DNA from: WJKG01 sp964627305
GTDB lineage: Bacteria > Zixibacteria > MSB-5A5 > GN15 > FEB-12
NCBI GenBank assembly: GCA_964627305.1
Contig: CAZVHP010000007.1
Span: forward strand, 109,872 to 173,871
DNA length: 64,000 nt
Reading direction: 5' to 3'
Below the pieces are notes generated by a model, which made no database searches, had not been told where the DNA came from, and was given only the letters and a program-made list of their open reading frames with translations. Position numbers and translations under genes: made by a program. Every line of letters starts with the position of its first letter. Position 1 is the first letter of the stretch. Below are positions 1-9,139 of this stretch, in pieces.

Positions 1-546
1 GTGACTATTGCCGGGGGTGCCTTCAAGGCCCGGTTCACTGACCGTGAGGGGACACCCGCGGCGGGAATGGTGGCACTTTTGAGTGATTCGAGCGGGCGGC
101 TGCAGGAGTTTGTGACGGATGGCGAAGGATGGATTACGTTGCCGGAGGATCTGGCGCTGGGGCAGACGTATCACCTGGCGATGCGGGGGGCGGGTACGAC
201 CGCGGCGGTGTTCAGTTTCGTTCCGGGTCTGGTGACGGACGTTGTCGAGGAGGCGTCAGTGCGACCGGAGCGGTTTGCGCTGCACCAGAACTACCCCAAT
301 CCCTTCAATCCGACGACGACGATAGCGTTCGACCTGGAGCGGCGCGGGCTGGCGCAGGTGTCGGTGTACAACCTGCTGGGTCAGCGGGTGGCGACGCTTG
401 TTCAGGGGGAACTTCCGGCTGGCCGGCACGCGGTCGAGTGGGACGGTCGGGCGGATGATGGACGAGCGGTGGGCAGCGGGGTGTATGTATATTGTCTGGA
501 AAGCGGGGCGCGGGTAATCTCACGCAAGATGGTGCTGGTCAAGTAG
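1..546 (+). CDS. C-terminal fragment of a secreted protein with type IX-type sorting domain
   Basis: The reading frame is open at the left edge, so the GTG at base 1 is probably not the true start and only the last 181 residues are seen. Residues 1-80 look like a beta-rich repeat or Ig-like module. From about residue 92 the FALHQNYPNPFNPTTTI motif opens a roughly 90-residue tail with the GQRVATL and SGVYVY signatures of Por-secretion (T9SS type A / FlgD-like) C-terminal domains, ending in KMVLVK. Such tails direct export through a type IX system and surface anchoring in the Bacteroidetes/FCB group. The identity of the cargo domain is unknown. The stop overlaps the end of the convergent glycosyltransferase gene by 8 bp. 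Confidence 0.85.
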   Translation: MTIAGGAFKARFTDREGTPAAGMVALLSDSSGRLQEFVTDGEGWITLPEDLALGQTYHLAMRGAGTTAAVFSFVPGLVTDVVEEASVRPERFALHQNYPNPFNPTTTIAFDLERRGLAQVSVYNLLGQRVATLVQGELPAGRHAVEWDGRADDGRAVGSGVYVYCLESGARVISRKMVLVK

Positions 547-1792
547 CCTCTCCCCTGCCGGTGAGCTCATCGAGCAGACGGGCAAACCGTTCGGCGAGGG
601 TAGGCGAGGCATAGGGAGCGATTTCGGCGGGGTCGAGGTGTGTTGTCAGTTCGGCGCGTTGGTGGCGCTGGATCTGTTCGGTGAGCCAGGCGGCGGCGCG
701 GGACGGCTGCTCGGGGGTGCAGATGAAGGCACGGGGAATGGTGTCAAGCAGGCGGGACAGCTCTCCCTCGCCGGGCAGGCAGGCCAGTATGGGGCGGCCG
801 GAGGCGATCATGTCATAGGCGCGAGCGGTGGTGATGCCGAGATCCATTTGATGGGCCAGGGCGACATAGAGTACACAGGCGGCCGACAGTTTGGTGAAGG
901 TCTCGGGGCGGGGGACAAAGCCGAGGGATGTCATGCGGTCGGCCAGGGCGGCCCGCTCCAGTTGCGGTCGCATCCAGTTGGAGTCGATATCACCGGCATG
1001 GAGCAGCCGGACGTGTTGGAACAGGTCGGGTTGGTTGCGGCGCAGGTGGTGCAGAGCGTCAAGAAGGGGTGCGATGGGGAACATATCGTTGAAGGTGCCC
1101 AGCAGTCCGATGACAAAGTGGTTGGGGTCCGGCTTCTGCCAGTGGCGGGCAAAGTCGGTGTCGACAGCGTTGGGGATGATGTGAGGGGTATCAAGGAAGC
1201 GGGCGACGATTTGATTGACGGTCACGCGGGCTGTTGCCTGCTGGTTGATTTCGGCGAGGAGTTTTTCGGCACGGATAACCATGTTGCGGTTGTCGAACCA
1301 GTCAGCGGGTTTGCGGCCGGTCCAGAAGTCGCGGAAGTCGGCCAGCCAGGGAAGGCGTGTTTCGCGGGCGAGTTGGCGGGCGACGAGGTGGCAGGTGATG
1401 GGGGGCGAGGTGGAGACGATGGCGTCATAGCGCTGGTTGGCTACGAGGGTGCGCCCGAGTCTGGCGGCGGGTCGCAGCCAGCCGATCTTGCTGTCGGGGA
1501 AGAAGCGATGGGCGGCGGGGCGGGCGCGTTCGATGGCGGCGGGTTTGACGCGGCGCATGCCCAGCAGCCACATGAGTCGCTGGGGATCACGCGAGCCGGC
1601 GCGGTAGATGTGGGTGGTGTCGATGGTATCGAGCAGGTGGGGCTCATACATGCGGTAGGTGACGGGCTTGACCGTGAGGACGTCAACCTGCCAGCCGTAC
1701 GCGGGCAAGTGTTTGTACAGGGCCAGCGGTCGATTGATGCCGGCGCCGCCGAGGGGCGGGAAGTAGTAGCAGATGAGCAGGAGGCGCTTCAT
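539..1792 (-). CDS. Glycosyltransferase, family 4-like
   Basis: A 417-residue GT-B type glycosyltransferase. The N-terminus MKRLLLICYYFPPLGGAG is the usual start of GT4 enzymes that add sugars from nucleotide-sugar donors in exopolysaccharide or LPS synthesis. The C-terminal Rossmann half carries VIGLLGTFNDMFPIAPLLDA and the donor-site region SGRPILACLPGEGELSRLL near residue 335. I chose the ATG at 1792 because it overlaps the upstream stop as ATGA; a GTG/ATG further up would overlap the neighbour more. It is translationally coupled to the next glycosyltransferase and the FemAB-like gene, suggesting one surface-polysaccharide operon. Donor and acceptor cannot be told from sequence. Confidence 0.85.
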   Translation of the reverse strand: MKRLLLICYYFPPLGGAGINRPLALYKHLPAYGWQVDVLTVKPVTYRMYEPHLLDTIDTTHIYRAGSRDPQRLMWLLGMRRVKPAAIERARPAAHRFFPDSKIGWLRPAARLGRTLVANQRYDAIVSTSPPITCHLVARQLARETRLPWLADFRDFWTGRKPADWFDNRNMVIRAEKLLAEINQQATARVTVNQIVARFLDTPHIIPNAVDTDFARHWQKPDPNHFVIGLLGTFNDMFPIAPLLDALHHLRRNQPDLFQHVRLLHAGDIDSNWMRPQLERAALADRMTSLGFVPRPETFTKLSAACVLYVALAHQMDLGITTARAYDMIASGRPILACLPGEGELSRLLDTIPRAFICTPEQPSRAAAWLTEQIQRHQRAELTTHLDPAEIAPYASPTLAERFARLLDELTGRGEAT

Positions 1793-2868
1793 GGCTGTCT
1801 CCAATGGTGGGCCAGTTGTTTCATGATATCGAGCTGGCGGGAGACGTTTTCCTCGAAGATGGCGTTAGCCTTGACGCGTTCGCAGTTGCGGGCGCGCATG
1901 GAGCGGTAGTCATCGGTGCCGGCGGTGAGGGACTCGACGATATGTCGCAGGGCGGGGGCGTTGTCTTCGGGATAGCGAAAGCCGCTTTGGTCGGTGAGCC
2001 ACTCGCGCACACCGGGGATGTCGGCGGCGATCGGGATGAGTCCGAGAGCCATAGCCTCGATGATGGAGACGGGTGAGGAGTCGGAGCGAGCGGCTGAGAG
2101 GCAGACATCGTGCCGGGCCATGAAGCGGATGAAGTCCTCGCGCGGGAGGAGATCGTAGAAGTGCAGGCGATCACCGACAAGGGCGGCGCTTTCTTGTCGG
2201 AAGCGGGCGGTCAGGCTGCCGAAACGCGGGAAGGTGAGGCGGATGTGATTATTGCGGACGAGGTCGGCGAGGGCGCGGACGATGAACATGTTGTTGTAGA
2301 CCGGCTCGTGGATACGGGGGACGAGGATGCGGAGGGGTCGGCCGAGGGTGTAGTTCTCTCGATGATACCTGAGCAGGTGGCGTTCGATGCCCCAGGGGAA
2401 TACGCTGCCATTGCGCAGGGGTGTGAGGGTGGCCGCCTTTTGCAAAAGGTAGTGGCTGTCGGCGAAGACGTGGGCGGCAGCGCGGAGGGCCAGGCGGGTT
2501 TTGTGTCGGTGGAGGGGGCTTTTGCGCGGGACGATGAGGATGTCGGAGCCCCACAGGTGCAGGGCGATGGGCACGCGGTCGCGCCGGACAGAAATGGCGG
2601 CCACGGCGCCATAGCCGGAGGCGAAGTGGGGGTTGACGATGTGGGGGCGGAAGCGTTCGATGAGGCCGCGGATCTCGCCTATGGTCAGGGAGTAATGGAG
2701 CGCCGGTATCGGGCCCCACCGCCGGAGATGGAAGTGATGCGTGGAGCCGTGCTCGAGCGATGCCAGCAGGGGGTGGCAGCCGAGCGCCTTCAACTGGGCG
2801 AGGTAGCGCTCGATGTGGAAGGATCGGCTGTCGCCGAGAACGAGAATGCGGAAGCGGCGGTCGCTCAC
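1789..2868 (-). CDS. Glycosyltransferase, family 4-like
   Basis: A 359-residue glycosyltransferase beginning RFRILVLGDSRSFHIERYLAQL. Its N-terminal half has NPHFASGYGAVAAI and LHLWGSDI, a pattern seen in GT4 enzymes of O-antigen and capsule clusters. The C-terminal half has the donor-binding run DSSPVSIIEAMALGLIPIAADIPGVREWL. A GTG at 2868 fits best: it overlaps the upstream stop as GTGA and follows a GGGAGG Shine-Dalgarno at 5 nt spacing; a longer frame to 2931 exists but would run through the neighbour. Middle gene of a coupled three-gene set. Substrate unknown. Confidence 0.85.
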   Translation of the reverse strand: MSDRRFRILVLGDSRSFHIERYLAQLKALGCHPLLASLEHGSTHHFHLRRWGPIPALHYSLTIGEIRGLIERFRPHIVNPHFASGYGAVAAISVRRDRVPIALHLWGSDILIVPRKSPLHRHKTRLALRAAAHVFADSHYLLQKAATLTPLRNGSVFPWGIERHLLRYHRENYTLGRPLRILVPRIHEPVYNNMFIVRALADLVRNNHIRLTFPRFGSLTARFRQESAALVGDRLHFYDLLPREDFIRFMARHDVCLSAARSDSSPVSIIEAMALGLIPIAADIPGVREWLTDQSGFRYPEDNAPALRHIVESLTAGTDDYRSMRARNCERVKANAIFEENVSRQLDIMKQLAHHWRQP

Positions 2869-3794
2869 AACAGCCTCCCGAGTCCGGTGCGGCGGTAGTA
2901 CATCGGGTAGCGATACGGCTCGGCTCCCCACTTCTGCTTGAAGCCGGCGACGGATTGGACGTTGGCGGGGCTGCCGCCGAGATTGAGGACGTTGATGTCT
3001 CGCTCAAAGAGCATCAGGGCAGTGCTGTGGAGGATGAACTGATTGGCCTTGAGGGGCGCGAACTGCTTATCGAAGAAGATCTGCCATGCGAGGGCCATGG
3101 GTGGTTCAATCAGGTAGATGTGAGAGGCGACCGGGGTAGTGTCGTGTTCACACCAGCGCCAGAGGATACGGTTGTCCTGTTGGCTGAGTGCCGCAAGGGC
3201 CTCGAAGAAGCGTCGGGGGTAGCGCGGGGTGGTGCGGTTACGGCGGGCCGTTGTGCTGACCAGTGTCATGAAGCCGTCCATGTGACGGGCGGGGTCGAAG
3301 GCTTGGACAGCCAGTCCTTCGCGCTCGGCCCTGTTGATTTCGGTGCGCAGTTGCCGGTTGGGCGGCATCCAGTCCGAAGACGGTATCTCGACAAGCTGTG
3401 TGTGCAGGTTTTGGTGGCGCCAGCGTGGTGTTGCAGGCAGTTCGAAGTGATAGTCATAGATGCAGCTTTTGATGTAGCCGGCGGCGGCGATGGAGTCAAG
3501 CAGGTCATGGGCCAGTTGATCGGCTCGGTTGCGTGCATCCCTGTGCAGGCAGAGGCGGCTGTAGAGGCCATCGGGCAGGCTTTGGAAGCGTCGGAGCCAG
3601 CGGTGGCCGAATTCAACGCCGGCGATGGCGGCGAGGATGTCGTTGTCATCCTCGGCAAGCCACCAGACGGGCTGGCCGCTGAGGTGGTTGAACAGGTCAA
3701 GGAAGGTTGTATCGCCCAGCAGTGAGGCTTTGGTTACTGGGGCCAGGCGCTGGCGGAGTTGAGGTGACGGGAGGTGGCGTTGGTATGTGATCAT
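2865..3794 (-). CDS. FemAB/CelD-like GNAT acyltransferase
   Basis: A 309-residue protein that looks like the BioF2/CelD-type acetyltransferase fold (FemAB-related GNAT). Supporting stretches are LRTEINRAEREGL near residue 150, the mid-protein RNRTTPRYPRRFFEAL, a beta strand with VASHIYLIEPPMALAW, and the C-terminal LNLGGSPANVQSVAGFKQKWG, which matches the terminal substrate/CoA loop in this family. Members often modify cell-surface sugars or peptidoglycan amino groups. First gene of the coupled set with two glycosyltransferases, which supports a role in surface-polysaccharide decoration. Reaction and substrate are inferred; the start ATG lies 19 bp after the upstream stop. Confidence 0.65.
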   Translation of the reverse strand: MITYQRHLPSPQLRQRLAPVTKASLLGDTTFLDLFNHLSGQPVWWLAEDDNDILAAIAGVEFGHRWLRRFQSLPDGLYSRLCLHRDARNRADQLAHDLLDSIAAAGYIKSCIYDYHFELPATPRWRHQNLHTQLVEIPSSDWMPPNRQLRTEINRAEREGLAVQAFDPARHMDGFMTLVSTTARRNRTTPRYPRRFFEALAALSQQDNRILWRWCEHDTTPVASHIYLIEPPMALAWQIFFDKQFAPLKANQFILHSTALMLFERDINVLNLGGSPANVQSVAGFKQKWGAEPYRYPMYYRRTGLGRLL

Positions 3795-3813
3795 GGCTGA
3801 TCATGCTCCGCGA

Positions 3814-6039
3814 TCAGTTTCGCACCAGGACGAATTTGCCGCGTCCGACCTCGCCCTGCTGATCGCTCAGGATGAAGATGTAGACACCGGAGGCAAGCTC
3901 TTCCCCGCGCTGGTTGCGACCATACCAGGGGCGGTTGACGGGGAATTCATCGACCTTCTCCCCGGCCGGGGTGAAGATGCGTACGGTGGCCGGGAAGGCG
4001 TAGTTGAACTGCAGGGGTTGATCGCCGGCATTGATGACATAGGGGTTCGGAAACGCTGTAACCTGTTCGAGTTGTTGTGCGGGCGGGCCGATTTCGGAGG
4101 AGCGAACGGAGATGCCGGCGGCGGTGGCGAACCAGACATCACCGGTGGGGGTGTGGTAGAAGACACTGTTGACATCGTTGGAGACCAGTCCGCTGTTGAA
4201 GGTGGTCAAGACGGTGAAGTCGCCGGTGCTGTGGTCGTGTCGGAGGACGCCGCCGGGTGTGGCGATCCAGAGGTTGCCGCGATTGTCGAAGGCCAAATCG
4301 CGCACTTCGGGACCGGTGCCCTCGGGCAGGGGTATCTCGATGAAGCGATCGATGCCGTTGTCATACCAGGAGAGGCCTCGATTGGTGCCGACCCACAGGA
4401 CGCCATCGGGAGAGAAAGCGATGTCGGTCGTTGTATTGGAGATGAGTAATGAGTTTTCGCGGGTGAGGTGCAGGCATTCGATATCGGATTTGTCGAAGGG
4501 GTCGGGGCCGACATTGCAGAGAAAGACGCCGTTGGACTCGGTGCCCATGGCGACCAGCGGGCCATAGACGGCGATACCGGTCGGCCGGTCGGAGGTGATG
4601 CCCTCGGCGATGCCGAACGAATCCCAGGCGTCGGGATCGAGAACGCGGTCAGCCGGGACATACGCTATGGGGTTGTCGGTGTACGCGCGGTAGCAGGCGA
4701 AGTACAGGTATTGTCCGTCGGTGGTCATACCGTTGATGACGACATAGTTAAGCCCCTGATCATTGCCGGTGAGAGATGAATTGGTGGTGTCGAACCGGAT
4801 GACGCTATCGGCGTCGAACAGATAAGCGCCGCCACCGTAGGTGCCGATCCAGGCGCGCTGGAGAGAATCGAGCATACCGACGGTAGTCCAGGCGCCGAAG
4901 ACATCGAGGCGATTCCATGTGACGCCTGACCGGCCGACGACATTGAGGCGATCGAAGCCGGCGTAGACGACGCTGTTGTTGTCGACGACCAGATCGGAGA
5001 TGGTGTTTCCGGGGGGGCCATAGTGTGGCCAGAGACGGAATCCACCGGGCCAGGAGTAGTATATGCGTCCGCGGAGGGGCGATATCCAGCGGAGGCCGTT
5101 GTGGATGGTGCCGGCGGCCGGTGGGTGGGGCAGGCCGGTGATGTCAAGGAGGGTTGTCTGGCCGTCGTGGAGCATACCGTAACCACCGTAGAGGGCACGA
5201 GGTTCGGAGTAGAAGAACCAGAGGGTATCGTTGCTAATCTCAAGGTCGACATAAGCTGCCCACTGCGGCACGGGCAGTTCGACAAAGGTGGTATCGGGGT
5301 ATGCCGGGGGCCGGCGCAATTCGAAGAGGCCGTTTTCGGTGCCGGCGTAGGTCTTGTCTTCGAAGCGAGTAATGCGAAGGAACCGGGGGTACTGTGGTTC
5401 GGGTGGTCCGAAGCTGGTCCAGGCGGCGGGAGCTTTGAGGGCGGTTGGATTGGTCCGGCGGGCGGTGGCCAGACCCACAGAGGTGGCTACCCAGATGGAG
5501 TCCGGGGTGAGGAGGATATCGTTGACGCGGGGGTTGGGGTTGAGAGATCCGAAGAAGCCGTAGCTGTCGTGTATCTGGCCGCCATCGGTGTGTTTGTCGA
5601 AGAGAATCAGTCCGCGATCGCTGCCGACCCAGAGGTAGTCACCGTCGTCGACGAGGCAGGTGAGTTCGACGAGCTTGCCCTCGTTGTCGAAGACGGGATA
5701 CGACAGCGGGTTTTGGGGGTCGAAGCGAATGATGTAGCCTTTTCCGGTGAGCCAGACCTGGCCGTCCTCGGCGACGATGACATCGGTGAGTTCGGAGGTG
5801 CCGAGGCCGTCGGTGTTGACGTAGCCGAGTCCGGGATCATCGGGACCCTCGGTAATGAGCAGTCCGCCGGAGGTGGCGAGGTAGAGGTAATCGCCGTGGG
5901 AGAGCATCTCGCCCGGGTGTGCGGAGGACGTGATGGTGGTCCAGGACGGATCCTGTGCTGAGGCGGTGATCGCAATCAGCAGGAGGGTTACGAGGATCGT
6001 GGTCCTGCGAAGCGAGAGCGGATTTTGTGTGCGAGCCAT
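3814..6039 (-). CDS. Secreted beta-propeller protein with C-terminal sorting domain
   Basis: A 741-residue protein with a signal peptide (RRTTILVTLLLIAITASAQ) followed by many repeats of the two-component-regulator-propeller type, such as VWVGTNRGLSWYD, LWIATPGGVLRHD and VWLTGKGYIIRFD, which together should form one or two beta-propellers. The last 80 residues start at VTAFPNPYVINAGDQ and end GRGKFVLVRN, the FlgD-like/type IX sorting architecture also seen in the first gene of the window. No histidine kinase module follows, so this is an exported binding or sensing propeller. Its start overlaps the end of lnt by 52 bp. The ligand is unknown. Confidence 0.8.
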   Translation of the reverse strand: MARTQNPLSLRRTTILVTLLLIAITASAQDPSWTTITSSAHPGEMLSHGDYLYLATSGGLLITEGPDDPGLGYVNTDGLGTSELTDVIVAEDGQVWLTGKGYIIRFDPQNPLSYPVFDNEGKLVELTCLVDDGDYLWVGSDRGLILFDKHTDGGQIHDSYGFFGSLNPNPRVNDILLTPDSIWVATSVGLATARRTNPTALKAPAAWTSFGPPEPQYPRFLRITRFEDKTYAGTENGLFELRRPPAYPDTTFVELPVPQWAAYVDLEISNDTLWFFYSEPRALYGGYGMLHDGQTTLLDITGLPHPPAAGTIHNGLRWISPLRGRIYYSWPGGFRLWPHYGPPGNTISDLVVDNNSVVYAGFDRLNVVGRSGVTWNRLDVFGAWTTVGMLDSLQRAWIGTYGGGAYLFDADSVIRFDTTNSSLTGNDQGLNYVVINGMTTDGQYLYFACYRAYTDNPIAYVPADRVLDPDAWDSFGIAEGITSDRPTGIAVYGPLVAMGTESNGVFLCNVGPDPFDKSDIECLHLTRENSLLISNTTTDIAFSPDGVLWVGTNRGLSWYDNGIDRFIEIPLPEGTGPEVRDLAFDNRGNLWIATPGGVLRHDHSTGDFTVLTTFNSGLVSNDVNSVFYHTPTGDVWFATAAGISVRSSEIGPPAQQLEQVTAFPNPYVINAGDQPLQFNYAFPATVRIFTPAGEKVDEFPVNRPWYGRNQRGEELASGVYIFILSDQQGEVGRGKFVLVRN

Positions 6040-7499
6040 AGTGTTACCAATATACCGGCGATACTCAGAGTGATCAAGAACGACAGACGACCGGCGAGGT
6101 CGCCGTATTGTGTAAAGACGGAATAGCTGTCGAGTCTGCCCACTTTGGCGACGATAGCCTGGGCGGCGCAGACATCGAGGGCCTCGCGCTGGCGGCCATA
6201 CTCATCAACGACATACGAGAGGCCGGTGTTGGCTACGCGGACACCCCAGGAGCGGTTTTCGACCATGCGGGTTACGAAGATACGCGAGTGCATGTGGATG
6301 CCGACCGACGTGCCGAACCAGGTATCGTTGGTGATACCGACGAGGAATTCGGAGCCCGTACGCACCAGTTGGCGGGAGAACTCCGGGAAGGTGGATTCGA
6401 AGCAGATCAGGACGCCATAGGCGGCATCGTCGGTATGGAATATCTTCACGGAGTCGCCGGGGTAGAAGTCCGACCACCATTGCACGTCGGTTCGGTCCAG
6501 GAAGGTGAGATACTGCCGCAGGTAGTCCTGACGGAGGAAGCCGAGGTGGTCCTGATAGGGGACGTGTTCGGAGAAGGGGACGAGCTTGACCTTGTCGTAG
6601 CGTTGTATCAGCAGTCCGGAGGGGGCGAACTGGTAGACGGAGTTGAAGCGTCGTGTCTTCTGTGGTGTGACCTCGGCGCCGAGGGCACCGACGAGGTGGT
6701 AAGCGGGGGCATCGCGGACAATGCGCCGGACCAGGACGTGGCAGGTTTCGTCATGGGAGAGGTAGCAGGGCACCGATGTTTCCGGCCAGACGTAGAGGCG
6801 GGGGTCGTGGTGTTTGACTGACTGGGCGAGGGAGTCATAGGTGCGGAAGGAGTGCATTTCGTTGCCGGGGGTCCACTTGATGTCGAGTGGCACGCCTCCC
6901 TGAAGCAGGGCGACCGGATACTGGCCGGGGACGGGATGGACGGGGATGGCGATCCAGCCGTAGAGAAAGAGCGCGATGACGACCCCGGCGGCTCCGAGGA
7001 AGGCGGTGACACGGCGGGCAGGGTCTGCTGTTTTGGTAACGAGGATGGTCAGCAGGACGTTGACCAGGACGATGAGCCATGAGAGGCCGTGAACCGACGT
7101 GACGGAGACGATCTGCAGGATATTCAGTGAATAGGACTGGGTGTAACCGAGGTCCGACCAGGGGAAGGCGAATTCGGAGAGAGTTCGGAAGTACTCCATG
7201 CCGACCCACATGAATGGCAGAGCGGCCATGCCCCAGCCGGTTCGCCAGCGGTAGAGGCGGGAGAACATGGCCAGGATGACGGCGTAGTAAGCCGCGACAA
7301 TGACGACGGCGGCAATCATACCGGGGATGGTGACCATAGCAACCCAGTAGATGCCAAAGAGCGTGAAGAAGAACCCGAAGAAGTAGGCGGCGGTTAAAGC
7401 AGCGGTGCCAGTGAGGCGACGGATGATCATGATGGGTCGGATGAGGGCCACCCATGCGAGATGTCCGAACGGCCCGGGATAGAAGGCGAGGGCAAGCAC
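5988..7499 (-). CDS. lnt: Apolipoprotein N-acyltransferase
   Basis: Lnt transfers an acyl chain to the N-terminal cysteine of lipoproteins at the inner membrane. Several hydrophobic segments fill residues 1-170, then a nitrilase-fold domain follows. The catalytic Glu (WPETSVPC), Lys (YDKVKLVPFSEHVP) and Cys (GVLICFESTFPE) are all present, and a last membrane helix lies near residue 475. The only ATG/GTG/TTG choice is the GTG at 7499, which cuts into the first membrane helix; the frame stays open to near 7600 with only CTG codons, so the true N-terminus may be longer. Downstream of gpmI and purM. With lolC/lolD elsewhere in the window it completes a lipoprotein pathway. Confidence 0.9.
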   Translation of the reverse strand: MLALAFYPGPFGHLAWVALIRPIMIIRRLTGTAALTAAYFFGFFFTLFGIYWVAMVTIPGMIAAVVIVAAYYAVILAMFSRLYRWRTGWGMAALPFMWVGMEYFRTLSEFAFPWSDLGYTQSYSLNILQIVSVTSVHGLSWLIVLVNVLLTILVTKTADPARRVTAFLGAAGVVIALFLYGWIAIPVHPVPGQYPVALLQGGVPLDIKWTPGNEMHSFRTYDSLAQSVKHHDPRLYVWPETSVPCYLSHDETCHVLVRRIVRDAPAYHLVGALGAEVTPQKTRRFNSVYQFAPSGLLIQRYDKVKLVPFSEHVPYQDHLGFLRQDYLRQYLTFLDRTDVQWWSDFYPGDSVKIFHTDDAAYGVLICFESTFPEFSRQLVRTGSEFLVGITNDTWFGTSVGIHMHSRIFVTRMVENRSWGVRVANTGLSYVVDEYGRQREALDVCAAQAIVAKVGRLDSYSVFTQYGDLAGRLSFLITLSIAGILVTLWLAHKIRSRFAGPRSS

Positions 7500-7596
7500 G
7501 AACGCCCAGATGATCAGTTCGAGACGTTGCTTGCGCAGATCGATATCGCGCGGCAGGATCAGTCTGCCGACTCTGCTGAGGAACCCGGCCAGAGTG

Positions 7597-9138
7597 TTAC
7601 CCCTTTATGATGAGTGACTTGCCGGTCATTTCTTTGGGTTGTTCGATGTCAAGGATGTCGAGTACTGTCGGAGCGAGATCGCACAGAGCGCCCCCCTGGC
7701 GCAGTTTCGCCGACCGGCCCAGGGTGTGTGTCGGGTCATAGAGTATGCATGGCACCGGGTTGATTGTGTGGGCGGTGAAGGGGCCGTCGGTCTCGGGGTC
7801 CCACATCTGCTCAGCGTTGCCGTGGTCGGCGGTGATGATGGCGACTCCGCCCTGTTTCTTGACGGCCTCGAGCAGTTTGTCGAGGGCCTGATCGACGGCC
7901 TCGACAGCTTTGCGGGCGGCGTCGAAATCGCCGGTATGGCCGACCATGTCGCAATTGGCGTAGTTGAGAACGACGAGGTCGTACTTGCCGGAGTTGATTT
8001 TGTTGACGGCGTTTTCGGTGACCTCGGGGGCTGACATTTCGGGTTGATGGTCGTAGGTGGGCACCTTGGGTGAGGGGATGAGATCGCGGTCCTCGCCCTC
8101 GAATTGCTTTTCGACGCCGCCGTTGAAGAAGAAGGTGACGTGGGCGTATTTTTCGGTTTCGGCGGTGCGCAGTTGTTTCTTGCCGTGTTTGGCGAGCACC
8201 TCGCCGAGGATATTGCGCATGCGGACGGGATAGAAAGCGACCTTGGCCTCGAACATGTCGAGGTCATAGTTGGTCAGGGTGATCAACTCCACGTGGGGGG
8301 TATGGGGGTGGTCGACGCCCTCGATATCGTAGCCCAGCAGCAGGTATGAGAGTTGGCGGGCACGGTCGGCGCGGAAGTTGAAGTAGATGCACAGGTCGCG
8401 GTCGTGCAGGGCGGCGCCGGCATCGTCATCGAGGTTGACGACCATTGGAATGATGAACTCGTCGGTGATGTCTTCATCGTACGAGGCCTGAATACCCTCG
8501 ATGGGGTCATCGACGCGTTTGCCGTCGCGATTGACGATTGCCTGCCAGGCCTTTTCGGTGCGTTCCCAGCGTTTGTCGCGGTCCATGGCGTAGTAGCGCC
8601 CGGAGACGGTGGCGACGCGGCCCAGGCCGACATCGTTCATTTTGTCGATGGTTTGCTGGAGGAAGCGTTTGCCTGAGGTTGGTGAGGTGTCGCGGCCGTC
8701 CATGAAGGCGTGGAGGAAGAGCTTTTCGACTCCCTTGTTTTTGGCCATATCGATCAGGGCGAACAGGTGGTTCATGGATGAATGCACCTGGCCGTCGGAA
8801 ACGAGGCCGAACAGGTGCACGGCCTTGTTTTCGGAGCGGACGCGTTCCATAGCGAGGTTGAGGACGCCGACGTCGAGGAAAGAACCGTCCTCGATGGCAT
8901 TATCGATGCGGGTGATTTCCTGGTAGACGACGCGTCCGGCGCCGATATTGAGGTGGCCGACCTCGCTGTTGCCCATTTGTCCCTTGGGCAGGCCGACAGC
9001 TTTGCCGGAGGTGGCAATACTGGTGTGGGGGTGATTGGACAGGAGGTTGTCGATGGTGGGGTGATCAGCGGCGGCGATAGCGTTGTGTTCGGTGTTTTCG
9101 TTGATGCCGAAACCGTCGAGAATGCAAAGCAGTACCAT
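7597..9138 (-). CDS. gpmI: 2,3-bisphosphoglycerate-independent phosphoglycerate mutase
   Basis: A 513-residue enzyme interconverting 3- and 2-phosphoglycerate in glycolysis, of the alkaline-phosphatase superfamily with two Mn ions. The nucleophile is Ser58 in QMGNSEVGHLNIGAG; other metal and substrate motifs are FLHAFMDGRDTSP, VSGRYYAMDRDKRWER, NYANCDMVGHTG and TADHGNAEQM. Length matches the family. The ATG sits 1 bp after the purM stop, so it is co-transcribed with purM from the strong promoter at 10.2 kb, and lnt follows. Confidence 0.97.
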   Translation of the reverse strand: MVLLCILDGFGINENTEHNAIAAADHPTIDNLLSNHPHTSIATSGKAVGLPKGQMGNSEVGHLNIGAGRVVYQEITRIDNAIEDGSFLDVGVLNLAMERVRSENKAVHLFGLVSDGQVHSSMNHLFALIDMAKNKGVEKLFLHAFMDGRDTSPTSGKRFLQQTIDKMNDVGLGRVATVSGRYYAMDRDKRWERTEKAWQAIVNRDGKRVDDPIEGIQASYDEDITDEFIIPMVVNLDDDAGAALHDRDLCIYFNFRADRARQLSYLLLGYDIEGVDHPHTPHVELITLTNYDLDMFEAKVAFYPVRMRNILGEVLAKHGKKQLRTAETEKYAHVTFFFNGGVEKQFEGEDRDLIPSPKVPTYDHQPEMSAPEVTENAVNKINSGKYDLVVLNYANCDMVGHTGDFDAARKAVEAVDQALDKLLEAVKKQGGVAIITADHGNAEQMWDPETDGPFTAHTINPVPCILYDPTHTLGRSAKLRQGGALCDLAPTVLDILDIEQPKEMTGKSLIIKG

Positions 9139-9139
9139 A

